DNA from: an uncultured Phascolarctobacterium sp.
GTDB taxonomy: Bacteria; Bacillota; Negativicutes; Acidaminococcales; Acidaminococcaceae
DNA: 26,612 nt
NCBI GenBank assembly: GCA_900545025.1
Contig: UQXH01000024.1
Location: 1 to 26,612 of the forward strand
Direction of reading: 5' to 3'
This document shows, piece after piece, positions 6,622 through 13,815 of the stretch. A program made the translations under genes and the position numbers. Every line of letters starts with the position of its first letter. Positions within the stretch are counted from its first letter, which is position 1. Below the pieces are notes generated by a model that ran no database searches, was not told the DNA's origin, and saw only the letters and a list, made by a program, of their open reading frames with translations.

Positions 6622-7149
6622 ATGGTATTCTTACTTATAAAGGTTATCCTGGCTATAATCGTGCTGGGTGTAGTCGTTGTGGGCATCTATATTGCTCACC
6701 AGGGAGATGCGGTGATGCGGTTTAAGACTGCGGAGCGTACTAAGGCGGTCAAGGCAGACGCCGATGAGACACGTCTTGATTTTACGGTAGAGGTTCCTTA
6801 TGATAATATCGGCAGGCAGGAAGGCACCATTATCGACGCTTATCTGCGTATTTATCTGCCGCAGGAGCAGTATGGCGATGTCTTGCTGCGCGGCAAGGTA
6901 AATCTGAAAGACGTCCTGCGTGAGGACGATTATTTTGAGGCGTTGCTGGTGCCGGCAGGAACAGGCAAGACCCTGGTGCTGCGTTTTGAAGCCTATGCCC
7001 GTAACGGGAAAAATATTACCGAGGCCATGGCGCAGATTCCTGACGTAGACGTGGCTTTGTTTGCCGACTGCCGCGGCAGGGGCGCGCTGTATACGCAAAA
7101 AGAAATATTTACGCTTACTGCGGAAGAAATGCGTAAGCTGGTGAAATAA
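6622..7149 (+). CDS. Unknown protein with one N-terminal membrane helix
   Basis: The 175-residue protein begins MVFLLIKVILAIIVLGVVVV, a single hydrophobic helix (residues 1-24) that anchors the rest outside or inside the membrane. The soluble part (about 30-175) is mostly beta-rich and charged. The start at 6622 is chosen because AGGAGG at 6610-6615 lies in front of it; an in-frame GTG at 6607 overlaps that site. I do not recognise a family. It starts 11 bases after the stop of the CofE-like gene and closes the operon at a strong terminator. Confidence 0.75.
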   Translation: MVFLLIKVILAIIVLGVVVVGIYIAHQGDAVMRFKTAERTKAVKADADETRLDFTVEVPYDNIGRQEGTIIDAYLRIYLPQEQYGDVLLRGKVNLKDVLREDDYFEALLVPAGTGKTLVLRFEAYARNGKNITEAMAQIPDVDVALFADCRGRGALYTQKEIFTLTAEEMRKLVK

Positions 7150-7182
7150 AAATACCGGTCGAAAGACCGGTATTTTTATTTG
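7148..7182 (+). terminator. Strong rho-independent terminator
   Basis: A 13-bp perfect stem AAAAATACCGGTC/GACCGGTATTTTT (7148-7160, 7165-7177) has a GAAA tetraloop and a T-rich tail. It closes the thioesterase operon. Confidence 0.95.
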
Positions 7183-7212
7183 CTGCACATACAAAGATTT
7201 TGCCAAAGTGTA

Positions 7213-7244
7213 TTGTAACAATATACTTTGTTTTGCTATATAAT
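7213..7244 (+). promoter_or_regulatory. Promoter of the merR-type gene with a long spacer and dyad
   Basis: TTGTAA (7213-7218), 20 bases, TATAAT (7239-7244). A dyad AACAA-N6-TTGTT (7217-7232) overlaps the spacer. A 13-bp palindrome TATTGTAACAATA (7211-7223) overlaps the -35. Long spacers with a dyad suggest control by a MerR-type protein, perhaps autoregulation. Confidence 0.5.
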
Positions 7245-7266
7245 GATAAAAAAGGAGGTCGTTTAT

Positions 7267-8088
7267 ATGGACAAATATATTTCCATTAGCGAGATGGCTA
7301 AACTGCACGGAATTACTCGTCAGACACTGATTTATTATGACAATATTGATCTGTTTAAACCGGTAAGGGTCGATTCTAATGGTTATCGCTATTATTCTCC
7401 TTATCAGATCCCTTATTTAAGGGAAATCTGCTTTTTGCGCAGTATGGATATAAGTATTAAAGAAATACTTGACCATTTTACAGAGCGTACTCCTAAAAAA
7501 GAAAAGGAGCTTCTGGAAAAGCAGAAAGATTATATCATCAACAAGATTGCTAAATTAAATCAGATCAGGACGTATCTGACGGAAAAAATAAATTACTATC
7601 AGGAAGCCGTGGAGGCCCATTCCATGAATCTTAATATTCCTTTTGAAAAATATATTGGGCCGAGAAGGATTGTCTTCAGTGAATATTATAAGCCGATAGA
7701 TAAGGAAAAGCTGCATCTTACTTTAATGAGTCTGTGGAGACATTTAATAGAAAATAAGGTTATGCATGCCTATGGCTTTGGCTCATTGATTGCTAAAGAT
7801 GATGTAGAGAATTTGGAAAGGGCAGGTTCGTTTATTTTCTTGCCTTATAATAAAGAGTTTGCTCTGCCTACGCGCGAGCTTCCGGCGGGACTGCATATCT
7901 GTATGTATAAATACGGAATGCCCTATGATAACCAGCATATCAAGATATTATTGCAATGGATTGAAGAGCATAATTATAAGGTTTGTGGTGATATTGTCGA
8001 TATCTGCCTTTTAGACACAACATTCTACCAACAGGATACAAAAAGTGATTTTTGTGTGCCGCAGGTACCAGTAGAAAAATTAGCATAA
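7267..8088 (+). CDS. MerR-family transcription regulator with GyrI-like effector domain
   Basis: The 273-residue protein starts at the ATG at 7267, eight bases after AAGGAGG; an in-frame ATG at 7228 lies upstream of the -10 and is not used. The N-terminal winged helix (about 1-72) shows ISISEMAKLHGITRQTLIYYD and then NGYRYYSPYQ, as in BmrR/TipA. A coiled-coil helix follows (about 80-120, with EKELLEKQKDYIINKIAKL). The C-terminal ~150 residues look like a BmrR/GyrI-type ligand pocket (RRIVFSEYY..., ends VPVEK). It probably senses a small aromatic compound. It lies 85 bases before the ubiD operon, whose promoter has MerR-type geometry, so it is the likely activator. Confidence 0.9.
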   Translation: MDKYISISEMAKLHGITRQTLIYYDNIDLFKPVRVDSNGYRYYSPYQIPYLREICFLRSMDISIKEILDHFTERTPKKEKELLEKQKDYIINKIAKLNQIRTYLTEKINYYQEAVEAHSMNLNIPFEKYIGPRRIVFSEYYKPIDKEKLHLTLMSLWRHLIENKVMHAYGFGSLIAKDDVENLERAGSFIFLPYNKEFALPTRELPAGLHICMYKYGMPYDNQHIKILLQWIEEHNYKVCGDIVDICLLDTTFYQQDTKSDFCVPQVPVEKLA

Positions 8089-8103
8089 AATATAAAAAAG
8101 TAC

Positions 8104-8134
8104 TTGACTGTATAGTTACTGCACAAATTAAGAT
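8104..8134 (+). promoter_or_regulatory. MerR-type activated promoter of the phenolic-acid decarboxylase operon
   Basis: TTGACT (8104-8109), a 19-base spacer, TAAGAT (8129-8134). Inside the spacer sits an imperfect dyad TGTATAG-TTA-CTGCACA (8109-8125) close to its midpoint. Promoters opened by MerR-family proteins have 19-20 bp spacers and a dyad between the boxes. The ATG follows 39 bases downstream of the -10. Confidence 0.75.
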
Positions 8135-8173
8135 GAACACGTAAACCAAAATAATCTTAAGGGAGGCAGTAAA

Positions 8174-9652
8174 ATGGCTAAACAAGTTAATGATTTAAGA
8201 TCTGCATTGGAATTGCTGGAAAGCATTCCCGGGCAAATGGTTCACACAGATGTCGAGGTTGACCCTGCTGGTGAATTGGCTGGTGTTTACCGTCATGTCG
8301 GAGCGGGCGGAACAGTTCCCCGTCCTACCAAGATTGGCCCGGCTATGACTTTTAACAAAATCAAAGGGCATCCTGATGCAAAGGTTGTAATTGGTTTGTT
8401 GGCAAGCCGTAAGAGAGTAGGTCATCTGCTCGATTACGATTACAAAAAATTAGGCTTTTTACTCAAGGATGCAGTAAAACATCCAATCGACCCTGTTGTA
8501 ATTGAAGAAAAACCTGTATGTCAAGAAGTAGTCCACCTGGCTACTGACGAAGGCTTTGACATCCGTAAACTGGTGCCGGCGCCGACCAATACGCCGGAGG
8601 ATGCAGGCCCGTATATTACCCTGGGCATGTGTTATGCTTCCGATGTAGAAACCGGCGAATATGATGTGACCATCCACAGATTATGCCTGCAAAGCAAAGA
8701 TGAAATTTCCATGTTCTTTACCCCTGGCGCACGTCATCTGGGCGCTTTCAGAGAAAAGGCTGAAGCTCTTGGCAAACCGCTGCCGATCTCTATCAGCATC
8801 GGTGTTGACCCGGCTATTGAAATTGCCGCTTGCTTCGAGCCTCCGACCACCCCCATCGGTTTTGACGAGCTGTCCATTGCCGGCGCAATCCGCGGCAAAG
8901 CTGTAGAGCTGGCTAAATGCCTTACTATTGACGGCAGATGCATTGCCAATGCGGAATACGTGATTGAGGGCGAACTGGTAGTCAATGAACGCGTAAGAGA
9001 AGACCAGAATACCAATACAGGTAAGGCAATGCCGGAATTTCCCGGTTATACCGGACCGGCTAATCCTGCAGTACCCGTTATTAAGGTAAAAGCAGTAACC
9101 CACAGAATCAATCCTATTATGCAGACCTGCATCGGACCGTCCGAAGAGCATGTGAGCATGGCCGGTATCCCTACCGAGGCGTCCATCCTGGATATGATTG
9201 AAAGAGCTATGCCGGGACGTGTACAGAATGTATATGCTCATCCTTCCGGCGGCGGTAAGTTTGTTGCGGTTATCCAGTTTAAAAAAGGTGTCCCCAGTGA
9301 CGAAGGACGTCAGCGTCAGGCTGCTCTGCTGGCTTTCTCTGCCTTCCCTGAATTGAAACAGGTTATCCTGGTAGATGAGGACGTTGATATTTTTGATACG
9401 AATGATGTACTGTGGGCGATGACTACCAGGATGCAGGCAGATGTGGATATTATTACTATCCCTGGCGTACGGTGCCATCCGCTTGATCCGTCCAATGATC
9501 CTTCCTGCAGCTGGACTATCAGAGACCACGGTATTGCCTGCAAAACCATTTATGACGCAACTGTACCTTATGCCGAAAAAGCAAGATTTAAACGTGCAAG
9601 CTTCATGGAAGTCGACGTTAAGAAGTTTTTGCCTGACTTTGATGAAATGTAA
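8174..9652 (+). CDS. lpdC: UbiD-family hydroxybenzoate decarboxylase, LpdC (gallate decarboxylase) type
   Basis: The 492-residue protein is a full UbiD enzyme. It decarboxylates aromatic acids non-oxidatively using prenylated FMN and a metal ion. Many long segments match, from memory, the Lactobacillus plantarum gallate decarboxylase LpdC. These include DVEVDPAGELAGVYR near the start, ATDEGFDIRKLV.APTNTP.DAGPYIT, TGKAMPEFPGYTG, IGPSEEHVSMAGIPTEASIL and ILVDEDVDIFD. Lengths are nearly equal. The conserved Arg of the family is probably R169 in TIHR; the catalytic acids probably lie in EGEL...NER (E265, E267, E272). GGGAGG precedes the ATG. It is followed by transporter, ubiX and lpdD-like genes. 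Substrate is likely gallate or protocatechuate, with 4-hydroxybenzoate possible. Confidence 0.92.
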   Translation: MAKQVNDLRSALELLESIPGQMVHTDVEVDPAGELAGVYRHVGAGGTVPRPTKIGPAMTFNKIKGHPDAKVVIGLLASRKRVGHLLDYDYKKLGFLLKDAVKHPIDPVVIEEKPVCQEVVHLATDEGFDIRKLVPAPTNTPEDAGPYITLGMCYASDVETGEYDVTIHRLCLQSKDEISMFFTPGARHLGAFREKAEALGKPLPISISIGVDPAIEIAACFEPPTTPIGFDELSIAGAIRGKAVELAKCLTIDGRCIANAEYVIEGELVVNERVREDQNTNTGKAMPEFPGYTGPANPAVPVIKVKAVTHRINPIMQTCIGPSEEHVSMAGIPTEASILDMIERAMPGRVQNVYAHPSGGGKFVAVIQFKKGVPSDEGRQRQAALLAFSAFPELKQVILVDEDVDIFDTNDVLWAMTTRMQADVDIITIPGVRCHPLDPSNDPSCSWTIRDHGIACKTIYDATVPYAEKARFKRASFMEVDVKKFLPDFDEM

Positions 9653-9678
9653 TAAATCCTGCTGAGGAGATGCTGATT

Positions 9679-11064
9679 ATGGGCAAGTATAAACGTATCA
9701 TAGGTTTTATATTAGGCATTATAGTTGCTTTGGGATTATTTTTTACTTCCCTGCCGGGCTTAGGCAGGGAAGGCCAGATGTGCATGGCGTTTTCTTTAAT
9801 GACTGTTATTTTCTGGGCCTTTGGTATTGCCCAGCCCGGCTATGTTTCAGGACTTTATTTGCTGCTGTTGGCAGTCTTTAAGGTAGCCGAGCCGACGTTG
9901 ATTTTTTCAACCTGGACGACATCGATGATGTACCTTATCATAGGCGCTTATTTGATTGCGGTTTCTGTTAAAGAATCTGGCTTAGGCGAACGTATTGCCT
10001 ATAAATTTATAGTCAAGTTCGTATCTTCGTTCAAAAGCATTATTTTTGCTATCTTTGTCTTAACCTTTATCCTGGCTCTGTTAATTCCCCATCCATGGCC
10101 AAGGGCGTTTTTAATCATGTCGGTAATGGCTGTAGTAATCAAGAGCGCCGATATTCCGCGTGAAGATGCGGTTAAGATTGGTTTTACAGTATTTACGGCA
10201 TCTATCCCTGTATCCATGATTTTCCTGACTGGTGATGCCTCCATCAATCCGTTGGCTGCTGCAAGCTGCGGCAGTGTGACTGTAGGCTGGATGGATTGGT
10301 TTAAAATCATGGGGCTGCCGATGATTGTAACCAGTATTATTACCATGTTTATGATCTTGGTGATGTTCAAACCTACTAAAGAGGTGTTTGTGAACAAACA
10401 GGACATTATTGCGAAGCTTGAAGCCCTGGGGCCGATGAGTGGGAAAGAAAAAAGGACTGCTGTCTGGGTAGCTTTGGCAATAATATTGTGGATGACGGAT
10501 ACTGTGCACGGTATTGATATCGGCTGGGTGACTTTGTTCATTGCCATGGGTATGGCGATGCCTGCTATTGGTGATGTACTGACGCCGCAAAGCTGGAGCG
10601 GGGTGCCTGTTCAAACGCTCATCTTCTTAACTGCTGCGGTGGCTATCGGCCGTGTCGGCGGCGCAACCGGTATGAATGCCTGGATTGCAAATACCGTACT
10701 GCCCTCTACGGTGCCGGAGAATATGTTCGTCCTGGCTTTGTTCATTACTGTCGTGTCCATCGTGATACACATGATTTTCGGCAATGTAATTGCTGTAATG
10801 GGTATCGTTATCCCGGCGATGCTGGCTTTTACCCAGTCTATGGGTATCAATCCGGTTATTCCCGTTATGATTGCCTATACTGCCATCAATACCCACTTTA
10901 TCCTGCCGTTCCATAATCTGGCTATCCTGGTAGGTATGGGTGAAGATAACGGTATGTATACTGAGAAAGAGACAATCAAATTCGGTGTTCCGTTTATTGC
11001 AGTAATATTTATTATTACGTTATTGGTAGAGATTCCCTGGTGGAAGGTCCTCGGACTTTGGTAG
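9679..11064 (+). CDS. DASS/SLC13-family anion permease, likely phenolic-acid importer
   Basis: This 461-residue protein has roughly 11-13 hydrophobic helices. The ATG at 9679 is chosen because GAGGAG lies ten bases upstream; an ATG at 9670 would overlap that site. The length and two-half layout fit the divalent anion:Na+ symporters (SLC13/CitT). GDASINPLAAASCG (about 175-190) resembles the substrate-loop region of that family. NTHFILPFHNLAILVGMG in the second half resembles its paired motif. It lies 26 bases after the decarboxylase gene. In the L. plantarum gallate system a permease is likewise next to lpdC. The cargo is inferred as the hydroxybenzoate substrate, possibly with exchange of the phenol product. 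Confidence 0.85.
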   Translation: MGKYKRIIGFILGIIVALGLFFTSLPGLGREGQMCMAFSLMTVIFWAFGIAQPGYVSGLYLLLLAVFKVAEPTLIFSTWTTSMMYLIIGAYLIAVSVKESGLGERIAYKFIVKFVSSFKSIIFAIFVLTFILALLIPHPWPRAFLIMSVMAVVIKSADIPREDAVKIGFTVFTASIPVSMIFLTGDASINPLAAASCGSVTVGWMDWFKIMGLPMIVTSIITMFMILVMFKPTKEVFVNKQDIIAKLEALGPMSGKEKRTAVWVALAIILWMTDTVHGIDIGWVTLFIAMGMAMPAIGDVLTPQSWSGVPVQTLIFLTAAVAIGRVGGATGMNAWIANTVLPSTVPENMFVLALFITVVSIVIHMIFGNVIAVMGIVIPAMLAFTQSMGINPVIPVMIAYTAINTHFILPFHNLAILVGMGEDNGMYTEKETIKFGVPFIAVIFIITLLVEIPWWKVLGLW

Positions 11065-11088
11065 ATTTTAAGTAAAGGGTGAAGCAAT

Positions 11089-11667
11089 ATGAGGTTAATA
11101 GTAGGCATTTCAGGCGCCAGCGGCGTGGTTATGGGTTACCAGCTGCTCAAAATACTCAAGCAATTTCCTGACATTGAAACTCATTTAGTTATTACAGAAG
11201 GAGCTGCTACCAATTTCAGATGCGAGACGGATATTCCCGTAGATGAAGTTAAGAAATTGGCTGACTTTGTACACAGCAATAAAAATATGGCGGCCAGTAT
11301 CTCAAGCGGGTCTTTTAAGACTGACGGTATGATAATCATTCCGGCCAGCATGAAGACTGTCGGCTGTATTGCCAATGGTATCGCTGCCAATTTGCTTATC
11401 AGAGCTGCAGATGTATGTCTGAAAGAGAACAGGAAAGTCGTCTTGGTGCCCCGTGAAATGCCCCTCAGCCCTATCCATCTGAAAAATCTTCAGGAGCTGG
11501 CTGGGTATGGCTGCGCTATCATACCTCCTATGCTCACCTTCTATAACGGCTCGGATACGCTGGCAAAGCAGATGAACCACGTTATAGGGAAGGTACTGAT
11601 GCAATTTGGCATAGATTTGAAGAGCTTTTGTGCCTGGAAAGGTTGCGATGATGATGAAACAATATGA
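11089..11667 (+). CDS. lpdB: UbiX/LpdB flavin prenyltransferase
   Basis: The 192-residue protein starts with the UbiX signature RLIVGISGASGVVMGYQLL (FMN phosphate loop) and contains GMIIIPASMKTVGCIANGIA and KVVLVPREMPLSPIHL. These are conserved in the family that joins dimethylallyl phosphate to FMN to make prenylated FMN. This cofactor is required by the UbiD enzyme encoded two genes upstream. Length is normal. AAGGGTG lies seven bases before the ATG, and the gene follows the permease by 24 bases. It overlaps the next gene by about 20 bases, so it is in the same operon. Confidence 0.95.
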   Translation: MRLIVGISGASGVVMGYQLLKILKQFPDIETHLVITEGAATNFRCETDIPVDEVKKLADFVHSNKNMAASISSGSFKTDGMIIIPASMKTVGCIANGIAANLLIRAADVCLKENRKVVLVPREMPLSPIHLKNLQELAGYGCAIIPPMLTFYNGSDTLAKQMNHVIGKVLMQFGIDLKSFCAWKGCDDDETI

Positions 11668-12037
11668 GTTTACTTGCGGACACGGTGAACATTTATTGGA
11701 AGCAACCGTAACTCTGTGCGGTACTGATATTGCAGTAATCATTGCAGGCGGCACAAGGCAGCACATAGGAGCAGTCGCATTGGCTGAGCCCAGGAAGAGC
11801 CTGGCGCATGACGGCGTTTCTGCAACGGCCTCGGTATTGTGTCTGACGGGGCATAAAGAAGACTTATGGGCGCGGAGCGCGGCTTTAGAAATAGCTGCCA
11901 GCTGCCAAGCGACGACATTTGTATCGGTCGGTATACATATTGATAATGCCACATCAGGCGATTTGGAAAATTTTACCAAGAATTTCCAGCAGCTGTTGGC
12001 AGATATTAAAGCAATCTTACATAATTTAAAATGCTGA
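11648..12037 (+). CDS. lpdD: LpdD-like small protein of the decarboxylase operon
   Basis: About 129 residues; three consecutive ATGs lie at 11648, 11651 and 11654. GGAAAGG at 11636-11642 favours the first or second; the ATG at 11630 is upstream of that site. The pattern ...IAGGTRQHIGAVALAEP...SATASVL.L.GHKEDLWARSAAL fits the small LpdD/BsdD-type partner found with UbiD/UbiX pairs, named a prenylated-flavin chaperone family. It probably helps cofactor hand-over or enzyme assembly. The overlap with the ubiX gene suggests coupled translation. The operon ends at the terminator at 12058. Confidence 0.85.
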   Translation: MMMKQYEFTCGHGEHLLEATVTLCGTDIAVIIAGGTRQHIGAVALAEPRKSLAHDGVSATASVLCLTGHKEDLWARSAALEIAASCQATTFVSVGIHIDNATSGDLENFTKNFQQLLADIKAILHNLKC

Positions 12038-12057
12038 CAAATCCTCCTTCTATAATC

Positions 12058-12090
12058 AAGCCCTGTATGTAAGATGCAGGGCTTTGTGTC
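12058..12090 (+). terminator. Terminator of the phenolic-acid operon
   Basis: The stem AAGCCCTG/CAGGGCTT (12058-12065, 12077-12084) has an 11-base loop and a T-rich tail. Confidence 0.7.
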
Positions 12091-12101
12091 TTTGTACATA
12101 T

Positions 12102-12136
12102 AAAAATAAACAGCCTTCAAAAGGCTGTTTATTTTT
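12102..12136. terminator. Bidirectional terminator between convergent genes
   Basis: A 16-bp perfect stem (12102-12117 with 12121-12136) carries A and T runs at its ends around the core AACAGCCTT/AAGGCTGTT. It can end transcription of both the lpd operon and the leftward HAD gene. Confidence 0.95.
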
Positions 12137-12152
12137 GCTTAGAAACTGTATC

Positions 12153-12956
12153 TTATTCTGCGGCAATATCGCCCACACCGTTTAAGATAATATTGGGACG
12201 GTAGGAGAAGCCCCTGATATTTTCTGTGGTGCTGACGCCGCTTAAAACCAGCGCCGTCATGAGGCCGCTTTCCATGCCGGCAACAATGTCGGTATCCATC
12301 CTGTCGCCAATCATAGCGCTTTCGCCGGAATGGACATCCAGCAGGCTGAGACCGGTGCGCATCATTAAAGGGTTAGGCTTGCCGACAAAATAGGCCTGTT
12401 TGCCGGTAGCCAGCTCGATAGGGGCGACGAGAGCACGGCAGGCAGGTATGATGCCTATATCGGAGGGACCGGTAAGGTCTGAATTGGTAGCTATCAGACG
12501 CGCTCCTTTGTTAATCAGGCCTACTGCCTTGATAATCATATTATAGTTATAAGTATTGGTTTCACCGACGACTACATAGTCAGGACTAACATCATCCATT
12601 GTGATACCTGCGTCGTAAAGGGCGTTGACAAGGCCCGGGGCACCGATAACATAGGCACTGCAGCCGGGAGCCTGGTATTTGAGAAATTTTGCTGTTGCCA
12701 ACGCGCTGGTGTAAAAATGACTTTCGTCTACTTCAAGACCCATACGCGCCAGTTTTTGCTGCAGCTCTTTGGGGCTGCGCTCACTGGAATTGGTGAGGAA
12801 TAAGAAGCGTTTATTTTCTTTATACAGCCAGTCGACAAATTCTCTAACGCCTGGCAGCAGACGGTTGCCGTGATAGATAACGCCGTCCATATCGCAGATA
12901 AAACCTTTCTTACTGCGTAATTCTTCTAAAAGCATTTCTTGTGCAGTGTCTTGCAT
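12153..12956 (-). CDS. HAD-superfamily phosphatase, NagD/AraL subfamily (HAD-IIA)
   Basis: The 267-residue protein has the class IIA HAD layout. Motif I is CDMDGVIY (nucleophile D22, acid/base D24), motif II is LTNSS, and the C2 cap lies between. A Lys in VGKPNP follows, and motif IV is GDRMDTDI. It hydrolyses phosphate from small sugar or nucleotide phosphates; the exact substrate is unknown. GTAAGGAGAC precedes the ATG on the minus strand. It stands alone and converges on the lpd operon. Length and motifs are complete. Confidence 0.93.
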   Translation of the reverse strand: MQDTAQEMLLEELRSKKGFICDMDGVIYHGNRLLPGVREFVDWLYKENKRFLFLTNSSERSPKELQQKLARMGLEVDESHFYTSALATAKFLKYQAPGCSAYVIGAPGLVNALYDAGITMDDVSPDYVVVGETNTYNYNMIIKAVGLINKGARLIATNSDLTGPSDIGIIPACRALVAPIELATGKQAYFVGKPNPLMMRTGLSLLDVHSGESAMIGDRMDTDIVAGMESGLMTALVLSGVSTTENIRGFSYRPNIILNGVGDIAAE

Positions 12957-12992
12957 AATCTGTCTCCTTACTTTCTTTGGTGGTCTAAGTTA

Positions 12993-13021
12993 ATTATGGG
13001 CTAAAAACCGCTGTTTGACAA
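12993..13021 (-). promoter_or_regulatory. Predicted promoter of the HAD gene
   Basis: Minus strand: TTGTCA (13021-13016), 17 bases, CATAAT (12998-12993), 37 bases before the ATG. The rest of the spacer up to 13139 shows no clear gene. Confidence 0.6.
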
Positions 13022-13139
13022 GGGGAGGAACACTTCGCCTGGAGGCTGGCGTGTTAATTATATGTAAAAAATTACCTGCTGCCCTGCACGTTGGTTTTAA
13101 TTTTGTTTAAGAAAAAATGATAATGGCTGCCGATATTTA

Positions 13140-13205
13140 TTGACATTGTAATAAGTAGATGATAAAATAATAAATTTTGACAATGATAAATAAAGGTGCT
13201 ATGAT
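13140..13205 (+). promoter_or_regulatory. Two tandem sigma-A promoters in front of carD
   Basis: P1: TTGACA (13140-13145), 17 bases, TAAAAT (13163-13168). P2: TTGACA (13177-13182), 17 bases, TATGAT (13200-13205). Both -35 boxes are perfect and both spacers ideal. They lie 37 bases apart. The carD ATG at 13243 follows. Confidence 0.85.
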
Positions 13206-13242
13206 ATATTAAATAATATAAAAGGATTTAGGAGGGGTGAAA

Positions 13243-13725
13243 ATGTTTGCCGCAGGTGACAGAGTGGTATATCCGCTGCATGGCGCAGCTGTTGTCAAAA
13301 AAATCGAATTTCGGGAATGTGACGGAGAAGTTCGTGAATATCTTGTCTTGCAGACGGTGTTTGAAAATATGCTGGTTACGATACCTGTAGGCAGTGCGGA
13401 AAAAATCGGTTTGCGGCAGATAGTCAGCGAAGCCGAGCTGGAACAGGTAGCCGGGGTATTGCAGGAAGTTCCTGATTTGAAATCTATTAAGAGTATTTCC
13501 TGGAACAGGCGCTTCCATCTCTACATGGATAAGATAAAAAGCGGCAGCATTGAAGAAGTAGCCAGGGTTTTTAAAATTTTATCCTGCCTGGAAAATGATA
13601 AAAAGATTTCAGTAGGCGAGCGCCGTCTGCTGCATAATACCAGGCAGATACTGCAGAGTGAGATCATGCTGGTCAAGAATATTGATGCTGACCAGGCCGG
13701 GAAGTGGCTGCAGCAGTGCTGCTGA
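13243..13725 (+). CDS. CarD/CdnL-family RNA-polymerase-binding regulator
   Basis: The 160-residue protein has the N-terminal RNA-polymerase interaction domain (about 1-55). It shows FAAGDRVVYPLHGAAVV and EYLVLQTVFENMLVTIPV, as in CarD, CdnL and the TRCF RID. The C-terminal ~90 residues are helical and basic, as in the DNA-binding half. CarD proteins stabilise the open complex at rRNA and other strong promoters. The ATG at 13243 is chosen because GGAGGGG at 13231-13237 lies six bases before it; an in-frame GTG at 13237 overlaps that site. Placement just before the YacL-ispDF block is common in Bacillota. Confidence 0.92.
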   Translation: MFAAGDRVVYPLHGAAVVKKIEFRECDGEVREYLVLQTVFENMLVTIPVGSAEKIGLRQIVSEAELEQVAGVLQEVPDLKSIKSISWNRRFHLYMDKIKSGSIEEVARVFKILSCLENDKKISVGERRLLHNTRQILQSEIMLVKNIDADQAGKWLQQCC

Positions 13726-13737
13726 AAGCAGCAGAGG

Positions 13738-13767
13738 TTGCTTTGAATTTAGCCGGTATGATATAAT
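13738..13767 (+). promoter_or_regulatory. Predicted promoter of the exported-protein gene
   Basis: TTGCTT (13738-13743), 18 bases, TATAAT (13762-13767), 48 bases before the ATG at 13816. Confidence 0.6.
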
Positions 13768-13815
13768 TTTATCAGGTAGACACCGCTTATTTATAAATGA
13801 AAGAAGGTTTTAATT

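Noticed and set aside
8681..9529. Long antisense open frame (282 residues) opposite the ubiD gene
   Set aside because: It lies wholly opposite a strongly conserved enzyme gene, and its composition looks like an antisense shadow.
12957..13139. Small gene or RNA in the gap before carD
   Set aside because: No open frame with a ribosome binding site and no convincing structured RNA was found; only the HAD promoter is supported.
13711..13736. CTGCTG/CAGCAG hairpin at the end of carD as a terminator
   Set aside because: The stem overlaps the stop codon and is not followed by a T-run. It probably reflects GCTGC-rich codons.
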